From assembly GCF_023721795.1 (NCBI RefSeq), contig NZ_JAMQYE010000001.1:310001-374000 (forward strand): a stretch of DNA of 64,000 bases, written 5' to 3'. Below are positions 51,006 through 59,953 of this stretch, in pieces. Positions within the stretch are counted from its first letter, which is position 1. Each line of letters begins with the position of its first letter. A program made the translations under genes and the position numbers. The notes beneath the pieces are model-generated. The model worked only from the letters and a program-made list of their open reading frames with translations, ran no database searches and was not told where the DNA came from. This DNA comes from Zeimonas sediminis (GTDB taxonomy: Bacteria > Pseudomonadota > Gammaproteobacteria > Burkholderiales > Burkholderiaceae_E).

Positions 51006-52466
51006 ATGCGACTGGCGAAGAAAGCCCTGACCTTCGACGACGTCCTGCTCGTCCCGGCTTACTCCGAGATCCTCCCCCGCGACACCTCCCTGAAGACCCT
51101 GTTCACGCGCGGCATCGCGCTGAACCTGCCGCTGGTTTCGGCGGCGATGGACACGGTCACCGAAGCGCGCCTCGCGATCGCGATGGCCCAGGAAGGCGGC
51201 ATCGGCATCGTCCACAAGAACCTCTCGCCCCAGCGGCAGGCCGCCGAGGTGCTGAAGGTCAAGCGGCACGAATCCGGCATCGTGCTCGACCCGATCACGA
51301 TCGAGCCTTCGATGAAGGTGCTCGACGTCATCAAGCTCACCCAGCAGCACCGGATCTCCGGCCTGCCCGTGGTCGAGAACGGCCGGGTGGTCGGCATCGT
51401 CACCAACCGCGACCTGCGCTTCGAGACCCGGCTCGACTCGCCGGTGTCCACGATCATGACCCCGCGCGAGCGGCTGGTCACGGTGCGCGAGGGCGCCTCG
51501 CTCGACGACGCGCAGGCGTTGATGCACCAGCACCGCCTCGAGCGGGTCCTGGTGGTCAACGAGGCCTTCGAGCTGCGCGGCCTGATCACCGTCAAGGACA
51601 TCCTGAAGGCCACAGAGAAGCCCAACGCCTGCAAGGACGCCGAAGGCAAGCTGCGCGTGGGCGCGGCGGTCGGCGTCGGCGGCGACGTCGAAGAGCGGCT
51701 CGAGCTGTTGGTTCGCAACGGCGTCGACGCGGTCGTCGTCGACACCGCGCACGGCCACAGCAAGGGGGTCATCGACCGGGTCCGCGCGATCAAGCGCGAG
51801 TACCCCGAGCTGCAGGTGGTGGCCGGCAACATCGCCACCGGCGAGGCGGCCCGCGCGCTGGTCGACGCCGGCGTCGACGGGGTCAAGGTCGGCATCGGCC
51901 CCGGCTCGATCTGCACCACGCGTGTGGTGGCCGGCGTGGGCGTGCCGCAGATCACCGCGATCGCCGACGTGGCCGCAGCGCTGAATGGCACCGGCGTGCC
52001 GCTGATCGGCGACGGCGGCATCCGCTTCTCCGGCGACATCGCCAAGGCGATCGTGGCCGGCGCGCACGCGGTGATGATGGGCTCGATGTTCGCCGGCACC
52101 GAAGAGGCGCCGGGCGAGGTCGTGCTGTACCAGGGCCGCTCCTACAAGACCTACCGCGGCATGGGCTCGCTGGGCGCCATGCAGCAGGGCGCGGCCGACC
52201 GCTACTTCCAGGATTCCTCGGTCAACGTCGACAAGCTGGTGCCCGAGGGCATCGAGGGCAGGGTGCCCTACAAGGGCTCGGTGGTCGCGATCCTGTACCA
52301 GCTGGCCGGCGGCCTGCGCGCCAGCATGGGCTACTGCGGCTGCCCGAGCATCGAGGACATGCGCACCCGCCCCGAGTTCGTCGAGATCACGTCGGCCGGC
52401 ATGCGCGAGTCGCATGTGCACGACGTGCAGATCACGCAGGAAGCGCCCAACTACCAGATCGACTGA
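51006..52466 (+). CDS. guaB: Inosine-5'-monophosphate dehydrogenase
   Basis: Oxidises IMP to XMP with NAD+, the first committed step to GMP. The 486-residue protein has the TIM barrel with [13 protein letters not shown], two CBS domains (about residues 95-205), and the active-site loop [11 protein letters not shown] with Cys303. The mobile flap [10 protein letters not shown] and the C-terminal Tyr-containing region are in place. The start at 51006 gives [13 protein letters not shown], the usual start; an upstream in-frame ATG would precede any leader. It is followed by guaA after 7 bp. Confidence 0.98.
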   Translation: MRLAKKALTFDDVLLVPAYSEILPRDTSLKTLFTRGIALNLPLVSAAMDTVTEARLAIAMAQEGGIGIVHKNLSPQRQAAEVLKVKRHESGIVLDPITIEPSMKVLDVIKLTQQHRISGLPVVENGRVVGIVTNRDLRFETRLDSPVSTIMTPRERLVTVREGASLDDAQALMHQHRLERVLVVNEAFELRGLITVKDILKATEKPNACKDAEGKLRVGAAVGVGGDVEERLELLVRNGVDAVVVDTAHGHSKGVIDRVRAIKREYPELQVVAGNIATGEAARALVDAGVDGVKVGIGPGSICTTRVVAGVGVPQITAIADVAAALNGTGVPLIGDGGIRFSGDIAKAIVAGAHAVMMGSMFAGTEEAPGEVVLYQGRSYKTYRGMGSLGAMQQGAADRYFQDSSVNVDKLVPEGIEGRVPYKGSVVAILYQLAGGLRASMGYCGCPSIEDMRTRPEFVEITSAGMRESHVHDVQITQEAPNYQID

Positions 52467-52473
52467 CGCCTTC

Positions 52474-54054
52474 ATGCACGACCGGATCCTGATCCTCGAC
52501 TTCGGCTCGCAGGTCACCCAGCTGATCGCGCGCCGCGTGCGCGAGGCGCACGTCTACTGCGAGATCCACCCCTGCGACGTCTCCGCCGATTTCGTCCGCG
52601 AGTTCGCGCCCAAGGGCATCATCCTGTCCGGCAGCCACATGTCGGCCTGGGAGGAGTCCACCGACCGGGCGCCGGACGTCGTGTTCGAGCTCGGCGTGCC
52701 GGTGCTCGGCATCTGCTACGGCATGCAGACGATGGCCCAGCAGCTCGGCGGCCGCGTCGAGAGCGGCCAGCACCGCGAGTTCGGCTACGCCGAGGTGCGC
52801 GCCCGCGGCCACACCCGGCTGCTAGAGGGCATCGAGGACTTTCGCACGCCGGAAGGCCACGGCATGCTGAAGGTCTGGATGAGCCACGGCGACAAGGTCG
52901 TCGACATGCCGCCGGGCTTCAAGCTGATGGCGTCCACGCCGTCCTGCCCGATCGCCGGCATGGCCGACGAATCGCGCGGCTTCTACGCGGTGCAGTTCCA
53001 CCCCGAGGTGACCCACACGGTGCAGGGCAAGCGGCTGCTGTCGCGCTTCGTGCTCGACATCTGCGGCTGCCGCGCCGACTGGGTGATGGGCAACTACATC
53101 GACGAGGCGGTCGCCAGGATCCGCGAGCAGGTCGGGGACCAGGAGGTCATACTGGGCCTGTCCGGCGGCGTGGACTCCAGCGTGGCCGGCGCGCTGATCC
53201 ACAAGGCGATCGGCGACCAGCTCACCTGCGTGTTCGTCGACACCGGGCTCTTGCGCCTGGACGAGGGCGCGCAGGTCGTCGAGACCTTCCAGGCCCACAT
53301 GGGCATGAAGCTGATCCACGTCGACGCCACGAAGCGCTTCATGGACGCGCTGGCCGGAGAGTCCGACCCCGAGGCCAAGCGCAAGATCATCGGCCGCGAG
53401 TTCGTGCACGTCTTCCAGGAAGAGGCCGGCAAGCTCTCGCGCGCCAAGTGGCTGGCCCAGGGCACGATCTATCCCGACGTGATCGAGTCGGCCGGCGCCA
53501 AGACCGGCAAGGCCAAGACGATCAAGTCGCACCACAACGTGGGTGGCCTGCCCGAGACCCTGCACCTGCAGCTGCTGGAGCCGCTGCGCGAGCTGTTCAA
53601 GGACGAAGTCCGCGAGCTCGGCGTGGCGCTGGGCCTGCCGCGCGAGATGGTCTACCGGCACCCGTTTCCGGGCCCCGGCCTGGGCGTGCGGATCCTCGGC
53701 GAGGTCAAGGCCGAATATGCCGACCTGCTGCGCCAGGCCGACGCGATCTTCATCGAGGAACTGCGCAACACGAAGGGCCCCGACGGCCAGTCGTGGTACG
53801 ACCTGACCTCGCAGGCCTTCGCGGTCTTCCTGCCGGTGAAATCGGTGGGCGTGATGGGCGACGGCCGCACCTACGAGTGGGTGGTCGCGCTGCGCGCGGT
53901 CCAGACCCAGGACTTCATGACCGCGCACTGGGCGCACCTGCCGCACGAGCTGCTCGGGCGGGTGTCGAACCGGATCATCAACGAGGTCCGGGGCATCAAC
54001 CGGGTGGTGTACGACGTCTCCGGCAAGCCGCCGGCGACGATCGAGTGGGAGTAG
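52474..54054 (+). CDS. guaA: GMP synthase (glutamine-hydrolysing)
   Basis: Converts XMP to GMP with glutamine and ATP. The 526-residue protein has the class I amidotransferase domain (nucleophile Cys81 in GICYGMQTM, His and Glu in FHPEVTHT), the ATP pyrophosphatase P-loop LSGGVDSS, and the C-terminal dimerisation domain with [13 protein letters not shown] and the final PPATIEWE. Seven bases separate it from guaB, so they form one operon. The stop is 6 bp from the stop of the convergent hydrolase. Confidence 0.98.
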   Translation: MHDRILILDFGSQVTQLIARRVREAHVYCEIHPCDVSADFVREFAPKGIILSGSHMSAWEESTDRAPDVVFELGVPVLGICYGMQTMAQQLGGRVESGQHREFGYAEVRARGHTRLLEGIEDFRTPEGHGMLKVWMSHGDKVVDMPPGFKLMASTPSCPIAGMADESRGFYAVQFHPEVTHTVQGKRLLSRFVLDICGCRADWVMGNYIDEAVARIREQVGDQEVILGLSGGVDSSVAGALIHKAIGDQLTCVFVDTGLLRLDEGAQVVETFQAHMGMKLIHVDATKRFMDALAGESDPEAKRKIIGREFVHVFQEEAGKLSRAKWLAQGTIYPDVIESAGAKTGKAKTIKSHHNVGGLPETLHLQLLEPLRELFKDEVRELGVALGLPREMVYRHPFPGPGLGVRILGEVKAEYADLLRQADAIFIEELRNTKGPDGQSWYDLTSQAFAVFLPVKSVGVMGDGRTYEWVVALRAVQTQDFMTAHWAHLPHELLGRVSNRIINEVRGINRVVYDVSGKPPATIEWE

Positions 54055-54060
54055 GGCGCT

Positions 54061-54852
54061 TCACGAGCCTCGGGCAGCGAGGAAGCGCTCGATGTGGGCC
54101 GCGACTTCCAGCGGGCGCGTCAGCGCTGGCAGGTGGCCCGAGCCTTCCATGACCACGAGTTCGCTGTCGGGAATCAGGGACTGGGTGTACCGCATGTGCT
54201 CGATGCGGTAGAAGGCGTCGAGCTCGCCGTGGACGATCAGCGTGGGGAGGCGCAGCTGCGGCAGCCGGCTGGCCCAGTCGACGGGCTGCGCGGCCTCCAT
54301 GACGAACAGCCGATCGGCCGCCTCGGGCGTCGCGCGGGCGAGGATGTACTCGCCCCAGCGCCGGATGTGCTCGGTGTCGGGTTCGGGGGTGCAGCGCTCG
54401 AGGAACCACCGCAGACGGTCGGCGTGCGTGGCGCCGGGCCACGACGAAGGCGGCACGCGGGGCGCGACGGGCAGCTCGGGTGACCGCACCTCCCCGCAGC
54501 CGTTCATCAGCACCAGCCCGTCGAAGCGGTCGGGCCGGGCGAGCACTGCCCGCATCGCCGTCACCGTGCCGCGCGAAAAGCCGGCCATCACGCAGCGCTC
54601 GATGCCCAGCGCGTCCATCACGCGGAACACGTCGTCCACCAGCGCTTCGGCCGTGATGCGCTCGACGGGCACCCGCGTCAGGCCTGCCCCGCGGTGGTCG
54701 TACGTGACGGTGCGCCAACGCGCGCTCAGGGGCGCCAGGGCCGGGAGCCAGTCCTCGACGTTGCTGATCCAGCCGCCGTGGGCCAGGATCGTCCGGGGCC
54801 CGCTGCCAAAGGCAAGGGTGAGCATCCGGATGCCATCGATGTCCAGGAACAT
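54061..54852 (-). CDS. Alpha/beta hydrolase
   Basis: A 263-residue alpha/beta-hydrolase-fold protein. It has the oxyanion-side LAHGGWISN segment, the nucleophile elbow GFSRG with Ser93, a HGELDAFY segment holding the likely acid Asp, and GSGHLPALTRP with the catalytic His. No signal peptide is visible. The substrate is unknown; the family includes esterases, lactonases and C-C hydrolases. It lies 112 bp downstream of a gene that fuses the same fold to a LuxR-type DNA-binding domain, in the same direction. GGAG precedes the ATG by ~6 nt. Confidence 0.85.
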   Translation of the reverse strand: MFLDIDGIRMLTLAFGSGPRTILAHGGWISNVEDWLPALAPLSARWRTVTYDHRGAGLTRVPVERITAEALVDDVFRVMDALGIERCVMAGFSRGTVTAMRAVLARPDRFDGLVLMNGCGEVRSPELPVAPRVPPSSWPGATHADRLRWFLERCTPEPDTEHIRRWGEYILARATPEAADRLFVMEAAQPVDWASRLPQLRLPTLIVHGELDAFYRIEHMRYTQSLIPDSELVVMEGSGHLPALTRPLEVAAHIERFLAARGS

Positions 54853-54937
54853 GGAGCCTCCCGAGCAAGGTGATCGCGGTCATCGCGGGTGATGTGCCGC
54901 CTGCCCGCAGGCTATCTCCGGTGCGCGCGCGCGAAAA

Positions 54938-54953
54938 CGGGACGAATGTCCCG
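54938..54953. promoter_or_regulatory. Inverted repeat between the LuxR-hydrolase fusion and the hydrolase
   Basis: CGGGAC (54938-54943) and GTCCCG (54948-54953) are perfect arms around GAAT. It lies about 12 bp after the fusion-gene stop and about 85 bp before the hydrolase ATG. It could be an operator or a weak terminator hairpin; no U tract follows in either direction. A second hairpin, GCCTGC/GCAGGC, lies at about 54898-54911. Confidence 0.4.
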
Positions 54954-54964
54954 CCGCGCGGGGC

Positions 54965-56074
54965 CTACAGGCCGAGGTCCCGGGACCGTGCGACGGCGCG
55001 GGCGCGGTTGTCCACGCCCAGCTTGGCGTACAGGGCCGACAGGGCGTTGCGCACCGTCTTGTCGGCCACGCCAAGGCGCGCGGCGATCTGCGCGTTGTCC
55101 AGGCCCTGCGCGACCAGGCCGGCGAGCTCGCGTTCGCGGGGCGTGAGCCGGGGCGCCTCGCCAGCGCCCGTGACGAAGTCGACGACTGCGTCGCAGAACC
55201 GGGTGAAAGCCGGCTCGTGCCCCAGCGGCACGTGATTGGCCGAGGGCAGCGACTCGAAGCGTGCGCCGGGAATCGAAGCCGCGATGTCGTGGCCGAGCTC
55301 GACCGGCACGGCGCGGTCGCCTTCGCAGTGCAGGACCAGGGTCGGCACGGTCACCTGCGGCGCGAGCGCGCGCACATCGAGTTCGGCCCGCGCCCGCATG
55401 ATCTCGGCCGCGCGCGGTCCGTCGCAACTGCGGCGCTGCTGCTCGTTCATGCCCGCGCGAACCTCGGGCGTGGCGTCCGGCACGAAGCGACTGCTGAAGA
55501 ACTCCCGCACTGCGGGGTCGTCCCGCCCCCAACCGAACTCCACCAGCCGCCACTGCGCTTCCAGGAAGCCGCGCTCCTCGGGCGTGCGGCACCGATGCAG
55601 GGCGCCGTGCAGAAAGCCGCCCAGCAACACGAGGTGCGAGACCCGCTCCGGGTGCCGCACCGCATAGGCGATCGCAATCGCCGCTGCGCCGCTGACCCCG
55701 AGCAGCGCCACCTTCGGCTCGCGCGCGGCGTCGACCGAGGCCCCGATCACGGCCTCGAGTTCCTCCATCCAGGGTTCCAGCCCCCGCGGCCGCGCGTCGT
55801 CGCCCGACAGGCCGCAGCCACGTTCGTCGTAGCGCACCAGGCGGAACGAGCGGCTCAGCCGCTCCACCCACGGGCGCCAGATCGGGGAGCGCAGGTCGTA
55901 CTCGACATTCGTGAGCCAGTGCGCCACCCGAACCAGCGTCGGCGCGCCGGAGGCACCACTGCGGGTCCAGGCGATGCGCGCCCCGGAGGGCAATTGCGCA
56001 AAACGGAATGCCTGGGCTGAGACCGCGCGCGCGCCGGTCGACGAGTCGGTGTCTGTGGACAAGGAACGCGCCAT
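54965..56074 (-). CDS. Alpha/beta hydrolase-LuxR HTH fusion protein
   Basis: A 369-residue two-domain protein. Residues ~20-290 form an alpha/beta-hydrolase fold: RYDERGCGLS, nucleophile elbow GVSGA with Ser128 (the usual last Gly is Ala), HCEGDRAVP with Asp253 and SANHVPLGH with His281, so the triad looks intact. Residues ~305-369 form a GerE/LuxR helix-turn-helix (LTPRERELAGLVAQGLDNAQIAARLGV ... in two parts) with the recognition helix KTVRNALSALYAKLGV. The hydrolase half resembles sensor modules also found fused to adenylate cyclases. A role as a ligand-gated or ligand-cleaving transcription factor, perhaps acting on the neighbouring hydrolase gene, is an inference. The ATG at 56074 gives the shortest complete fold. 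Confidence 0.85.
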   Translation of the reverse strand: MARSLSTDTDSSTGARAVSAQAFRFAQLPSGARIAWTRSGASGAPTLVRVAHWLTNVEYDLRSPIWRPWVERLSRSFRLVRYDERGCGLSGDDARPRGLEPWMEELEAVIGASVDAAREPKVALLGVSGAAAIAIAYAVRHPERVSHLVLLGGFLHGALHRCRTPEERGFLEAQWRLVEFGWGRDDPAVREFFSSRFVPDATPEVRAGMNEQQRRSCDGPRAAEIMRARAELDVRALAPQVTVPTLVLHCEGDRAVPVELGHDIAASIPGARFESLPSANHVPLGHEPAFTRFCDAVVDFVTGAGEAPRLTPRERELAGLVAQGLDNAQIAARLGVADKTVRNALSALYAKLGVDNRARAVARSRDLGL

Positions 56075-56151
56075 CGAGGGAGGGGCTCGTGCACCCGGTG
56101 GAGGGGATTCTAGATCGACGCGGGCCCGGGCGAGGTCGAGATCGCGGACAA

Positions 56152-56691
56152 TCACTGAAGGAGTACGGCCTTGCGGCCCCAGGCGAGCACGTAGTGCGCG
56201 CCGGAGATCGCCATCGTCGCCAGCGTCGTCCACATCAGCAGGTCGACCCACAGGCCGCCCTGGAGATGCCCCGCCAGCACCGCGAGCACGGCCAGCAGCA
56301 GCAGGAACTGCAGCACCGTATTGATCTTGGAGATCCGCGTCGGCGTCATTTCCAGGCCGCCCGCCACCAGCCGGTAGGCCAGCGCTCCGGCGACGATCAC
56401 CAGGTCGCGCACCACCAGCACGGACGCGAACCACCAGGGAAGCGCCTGCTGCATCGCGAGCAGCACGGTCACCGTCATCATCGTCAGTTTGTCGGCGAGC
56501 GGGTCGGCCACGGCGCCGAACCGGCTCTCCAGGTTCCAGCGGCGGGCGATCTGTCCGTCGGCGAAGTCGGAGAGCGCGGACACCACGAAGCAGCCGAACG
56601 CCTCGTCGTGCCTGTCCTGGTACAGGAGCGTCGCGATCACCGGCACCAGGGCCAGGCGCAGCAGCGTGATGACGTTGGGCAGGTGGCGCAT
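56152..56691 (-). CDS. CDP-alcohol phosphatidyltransferase (PgsA-like)
   Basis: A 179-residue membrane enzyme of phospholipid head-group synthesis. It begins MRHLPNVITLLRLALVP, typical of PgsA-type proteins, and holds the complete family motif D-x2-D-G-x2-A-R-x8-G-x3-D-x3-D from about residue 49 (SDFADGQIARR, then GAVADPLADK). About five or six hydrophobic helices follow. Phosphatidylglycerophosphate synthase or a cardiolipin-synthase-type activity are both possible. The ATG at 56691 matches the family start, while the open frame upstream is not membrane-like. It stands alone between the LuxR fusion and the DUF2798 gene. Confidence 0.88.
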   Translation of the reverse strand: MRHLPNVITLLRLALVPVIATLLYQDRHDEAFGCFVVSALSDFADGQIARRWNLESRFGAVADPLADKLTMMTVTVLLAMQQALPWWFASVLVVRDLVIVAGALAYRLVAGGLEMTPTRISKINTVLQFLLLLAVLAVLAGHLQGGLWVDLLMWTTLATMAISGAHYVLAWGRKAVLLQ

Positions 56692-56928
56692 GACCTCGCT
56701 CGAGCGTGCAGGCACAGGATAACCGCCTGCGCAGGGATACGGCCACGTCGCGCTCCGGTCATCAGGATGGGTGGCCTGATCCGGAAGAGTTGTCGGGGGC
56801 TCCTGGATCGCCGCCCCGTGCACCGTGACGGCGCCGGCCACTGGTCCACAGCGCCGCAAAGGCGGCCAGCAGTGCCAGGTAGTCCAGGCGACGCTGGCCC
56901 CTCGCGTCGGGCCGTCGCTATCGCGGGC

Positions 56929-57216
56929 TCAGCCGGATTCGACCAGCGCCGCGGTCAGCCGCCGCACGATCGGCAGCACCAGGAGAAGCGTCGGAAACGC
57001 GACCAGCCACGATAGCCCCCAGGCGCCCAGCCAGGTGCCGAGGAAACCGTCGATCGGTCCCAGCGCTCGCAGCGTGCTGATCAGCGACACGACCAGGGTC
57101 ATGAGCAGCGACAGCAGCAGCGGCATCACGATGCCCGCGTAGCGGGCCGGAATCCGGGGCGTGCCCAGGAAAGTCTTCTGCGGGGTCGTGCGAGCGTTCA
57201 TCGGGGAAGATTGCAT
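56929..57216 (-). CDS. DUF2798 family small membrane protein
   Basis: A 95-residue protein with two membrane helices (about residues 28-50 and 62-85): YAGIVMPLLLSLLMTLVVSL then WLGAWGLSWLVAFPTLLLVL. The layout, with STLRALG between the helices and a P-I-V-R-R-L motif at the end, matches the DUF2798 family of unknown function. A second start five codons on (57201) is equally possible, since neither has a clear ribosome-binding site. The 237-bp stretch before pgsA shows no gene or signal I can support. Confidence 0.75.
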   Translation of the reverse strand: MQSSPMNARTTPQKTFLGTPRIPARYAGIVMPLLLSLLMTLVVSLISTLRALGPIDGFLGTWLGAWGLSWLVAFPTLLLVLPIVRRLTAALVESG

Positions 57217-57336
57217 GCGATCGTTGCCGGCGAGGCAGGGGAGCTGCGCGGTGCCATTATGACGCCCGATCGGCTAGGATTCGGCCGCCACCGGCCGTTT
57301 CGCACACTCGGTCGGGCTCGTCCAGGAGGAGATCCC

Positions 57337-57405
57337 GTGAAGCATGCCGCGGTCGAAGTCAGGCTCGCATGGTCGGCCGACCTGCCCGTCGTGCGGCTCG
57401 ACTGA
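57337..57405 (+). CDS. Short ORF (22 codons) before the P-type ATPase gene
   Basis: A perfect AGGAGG with 7-nt spacing precedes a GTG start, followed by 22 codons (KHAAVEVRLAWSADLPVVRLD after the start residue) and TGA. It is in the same frame as the ATPase gene, whose ATG comes 24 nt after the stop. The ATPase itself has no clear ribosome-binding site. It may be a translated leader that couples to the ATPase, or the remnant of a longer N-terminus broken by the TGA. No homology is recognised. Confidence 0.4.
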   Translation: MKHAAVEVRLAWSADLPVVRLD

Positions 57406-57429
57406 CGCGTCCCGCATCGGGCCCTCGCG

Positions 57430-59922
57430 ATGATCAGGAGCGCGCCGGTCGATCGGCTGCAGGGGCTGGACGGTTCCGGACAGGGGCTGTCCGAGAGCGA
57501 CGCGGCAGCGCGGGCGTCGACCTACGGACCCAATCGGATCCTGGAGACCGCGCAGAAGGGCTGGCTCGACCTCGCCAGGGACACGCTGAAGGACCCGATG
57601 CTGTGGTTCCTCCTCGGGACCAGCGCGCTCTTCGCGTTCGTGGGGCAGGTCCGAGAGGCCGCGATCATGCTCGTCGCCGTGCTGCCCCTGGTCGGCATGG
57701 ACGCGTATCTCCACCGCCGGACGCGCGCGTCGACGGAGGGGCTGAGCAGCCGCCTGGCGCAAAGCGCGACGGTCGTGCGCGAGGGCGCCGCACGGGTGGT
57801 GCCGGCGATGGAGCTGGTGCCGGGCGATCTGGTCATCGTCGCGACCGGCGAGGCCTTTCCGGCCGACGGTCTGCTGGTCGGCGGCGAGCGCATGCAGGTC
57901 GACGAATCCGCGCTGACCGGCGAGTCGCTGCCGGCGCGCAAGCTGGCGCTCGATCGGCTTCCTCGCGACGAGGCCGAGGCCGGGGTCGCCGGGGCTTCCT
58001 GGGGCCTTGCCGGCACCCGCCTGCTGAGCGGCGAGGCGCGGATGCGCGTCGCCTACATCGGCGGCGAAACGCTCTATGGCGAGATCGCGCGCTCGGCGCA
58101 TCCCGATGCGCGGACGCGCACTCCGCTGCAGATCGCGGTCGGCCAGCTGGTGGTGGTGCTGATCGTCGGCGCAGTGCTGCTGTGCCTGACGCTCGCCTGG
58201 GTGAGGTGGCAGCAGGGGCACGGGCTCGTGGATGCGCTCCTGACCGCCCTCACTCTCGCCGTGGCGGCGCTCCCCGAGGAGTTTCCGGTCGTGCTGACCT
58301 TCTTCCTGGGCGTCGGCGTGTACCGGCTGGCGAAGCGGCAGGCGCTCGTCCGCAGGGCCGTGGTGGTGGAGAACATCGGGCGAGTCACCTGCATCTGCTC
58401 CGACAAGACCGGCACGATCACCGAAGGCAGGTTGCGCCTGAGTCACCGCGACGCCGCCGAGGCGGTCGCTCCGGAATTCCTCCTGCAGCTCGCGGCCGCG
58501 GCCTCCAGGAGGGAAACCGGCGATCCGATGGACGTGGCCATCCTGGACGCGCTGCCCCGGGCGCTCCCGTGGGAGACGGTGGCGACCTATCCGTTCACCG
58601 AGGACCGCAAGCGCGAGACAGGCGTTCTTCGCGAGGACGGCCGGCTGATCGCCGCGGTCAAGGGCGCTCCGGAGGTCGTGTTCGGGCAATGCGGCCTCGA
58701 ACCGGCCGCGCTGCGCGAGTGGATGGCGCGGGTCGACGCGTTTGCGGACACCGGACACAAGGTGATCGCCTGTGCCTGGCGCGAGCTCGACGGCGTCGAG
58801 GACTGGGCAGGCGGCGAGCCCGAGCGCGGCTTTCGGGTCGCGGGGCTGCTGTGCTTCGAGGACCCGATCCGGCCCGGTGTCGTCGAGGCCCTGCAGACCT
58901 GCCGGGCGGCGGGCATCCGGGTCGTCATGGTGACCGGCGACCACGCACGCACGGCGCTCGCGGTCGCGCGCGAGATCGGGCTCGGCGGCGGCGCGCCGCG
59001 GGTCGTCGACGGGGCGGAGATGAGCGCCCGGCTCGAGCGAGGCGACACCTCGCCGCTGCGTGACGCGGACGTGATCGCCCGTGCCGTGCCGGCACAGAAG
59101 CTCGACCTGGTGCGCGCGTTCAGGGACGGCGGCGAGATCGTCGCAGTCACCGGCGATGGCGTGAACGACGTTCCGGCACTGCAGGCGGCCGACATCGGGA
59201 TTGCGATGGGGGAGCGAGGAACTCGCAGCGCGCGCGAGGTCGCCGCGATCGTGCTGCTCGACGACAATTTTCGCAGCATCGTGCGCGCCATCGCCGAGGG
59301 GCGGCAGCTCTTCACCAACCTGCAGCTGAGCTTCCAGTACCTGCTGATGATTCACTTGCCGCTCGTCCTGACGGCGGCGCTGATTCCGCTCGCGGGCTTT
59401 CCGGTCCTGTACCTGCCGATCCACGTGGTGTGGCTGGAGCTGATCATCCATCCCACTGCGCTGCTGGTGTTCCAGGAGCTGCCCGCCGGCACCCGCCTCC
59501 GGCCGCTGAAGCGCACGGCGCGGCTGCGCTTCTTCGGCGGGGCAGAGTGGGCGGCCATCGTCTCGGTGTCCGCCTTGCTCACGGTCGCGGTGGGCTTCAG
59601 CTTCCTGCGCGGGCTGGAACACGGCTACGACGTGGACCACGCGCGCGCGATCGCGCTGGCCGCGCTCACCAGCGCGAGCGCCAGCATCACGGCGGGGCTC
59701 ACGCAGCTGCGAACGCGCCCGGCGCGCGCGATGGTGGCCGCAACGCTGGCGCTGTCCTTCCTGCTGGTGCAGACGCCCTGGCTGGCCTCCCTGCTGAACC
59801 TGAAGCCGCTGGATCCCGACGACTGGGCGCTGGCGCTGGGCGGCGGGGCGGCCGCGGGCATCCTTGCGGCCTCGCCGTGGTGGTGGCGTAGGCTGATGGC
59901 GGGAAAGCGCCCGCGCGCCTGA
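57430..59922 (+). CDS. Cation-transporting P-type ATPase
   Basis: An 830-residue P-type ATPase with the Ca/Na-type layout. It has a cation ATPase N-terminal region (residues ~8-70), the actuator domain with L-T-G-E-S near 159, membrane helix 4 with P282-E-E-F-P286 in place of the usual PEGLP, the phosphorylation motif CSDKTGTITEG (Asp325), the hinge VTGDGVNDVPAL near 575, and about six C-terminal membrane helices. No heavy-metal-binding domain or CPC motif is present, so copper or zinc export is unlikely. The transported ion is unknown. It has no obvious partner gene and converges on mprF. Confidence 0.92.
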   Translation: MIRSAPVDRLQGLDGSGQGLSESDAAARASTYGPNRILETAQKGWLDLARDTLKDPMLWFLLGTSALFAFVGQVREAAIMLVAVLPLVGMDAYLHRRTRASTEGLSSRLAQSATVVREGAARVVPAMELVPGDLVIVATGEAFPADGLLVGGERMQVDESALTGESLPARKLALDRLPRDEAEAGVAGASWGLAGTRLLSGEARMRVAYIGGETLYGEIARSAHPDARTRTPLQIAVGQLVVVLIVGAVLLCLTLAWVRWQQGHGLVDALLTALTLAVAALPEEFPVVLTFFLGVGVYRLAKRQALVRRAVVVENIGRVTCICSDKTGTITEGRLRLSHRDAAEAVAPEFLLQLAAAASRRETGDPMDVAILDALPRALPWETVATYPFTEDRKRETGVLREDGRLIAAVKGAPEVVFGQCGLEPAALREWMARVDAFADTGHKVIACAWRELDGVEDWAGGEPERGFRVAGLLCFEDPIRPGVVEALQTCRAAGIRVVMVTGDHARTALAVAREIGLGGGAPRVVDGAEMSARLERGDTSPLRDADVIARAVPAQKLDLVRAFRDGGEIVAVTGDGVNDVPALQAADIGIAMGERGTRSAREVAAIVLLDDNFRSIVRAIAEGRQLFTNLQLSFQYLLMIHLPLVLTAALIPLAGFPVLYLPIHVVWLELIIHPTALLVFQELPAGTRLRPLKRTARLRFFGGAEWAAIVSVSALLTVAVGFSFLRGLEHGYDVDHARAIALAALTSASASITAGLTQLRTRPARAMVAATLALSFLLVQTPWLASLLNLKPLDPDDWALALGGGAAAGILAASPWWWRRLMAGKRPRA

Positions 59923-59953
59923 AGGCGGCGACGTTGCGGCGCAGACCGAGGCT

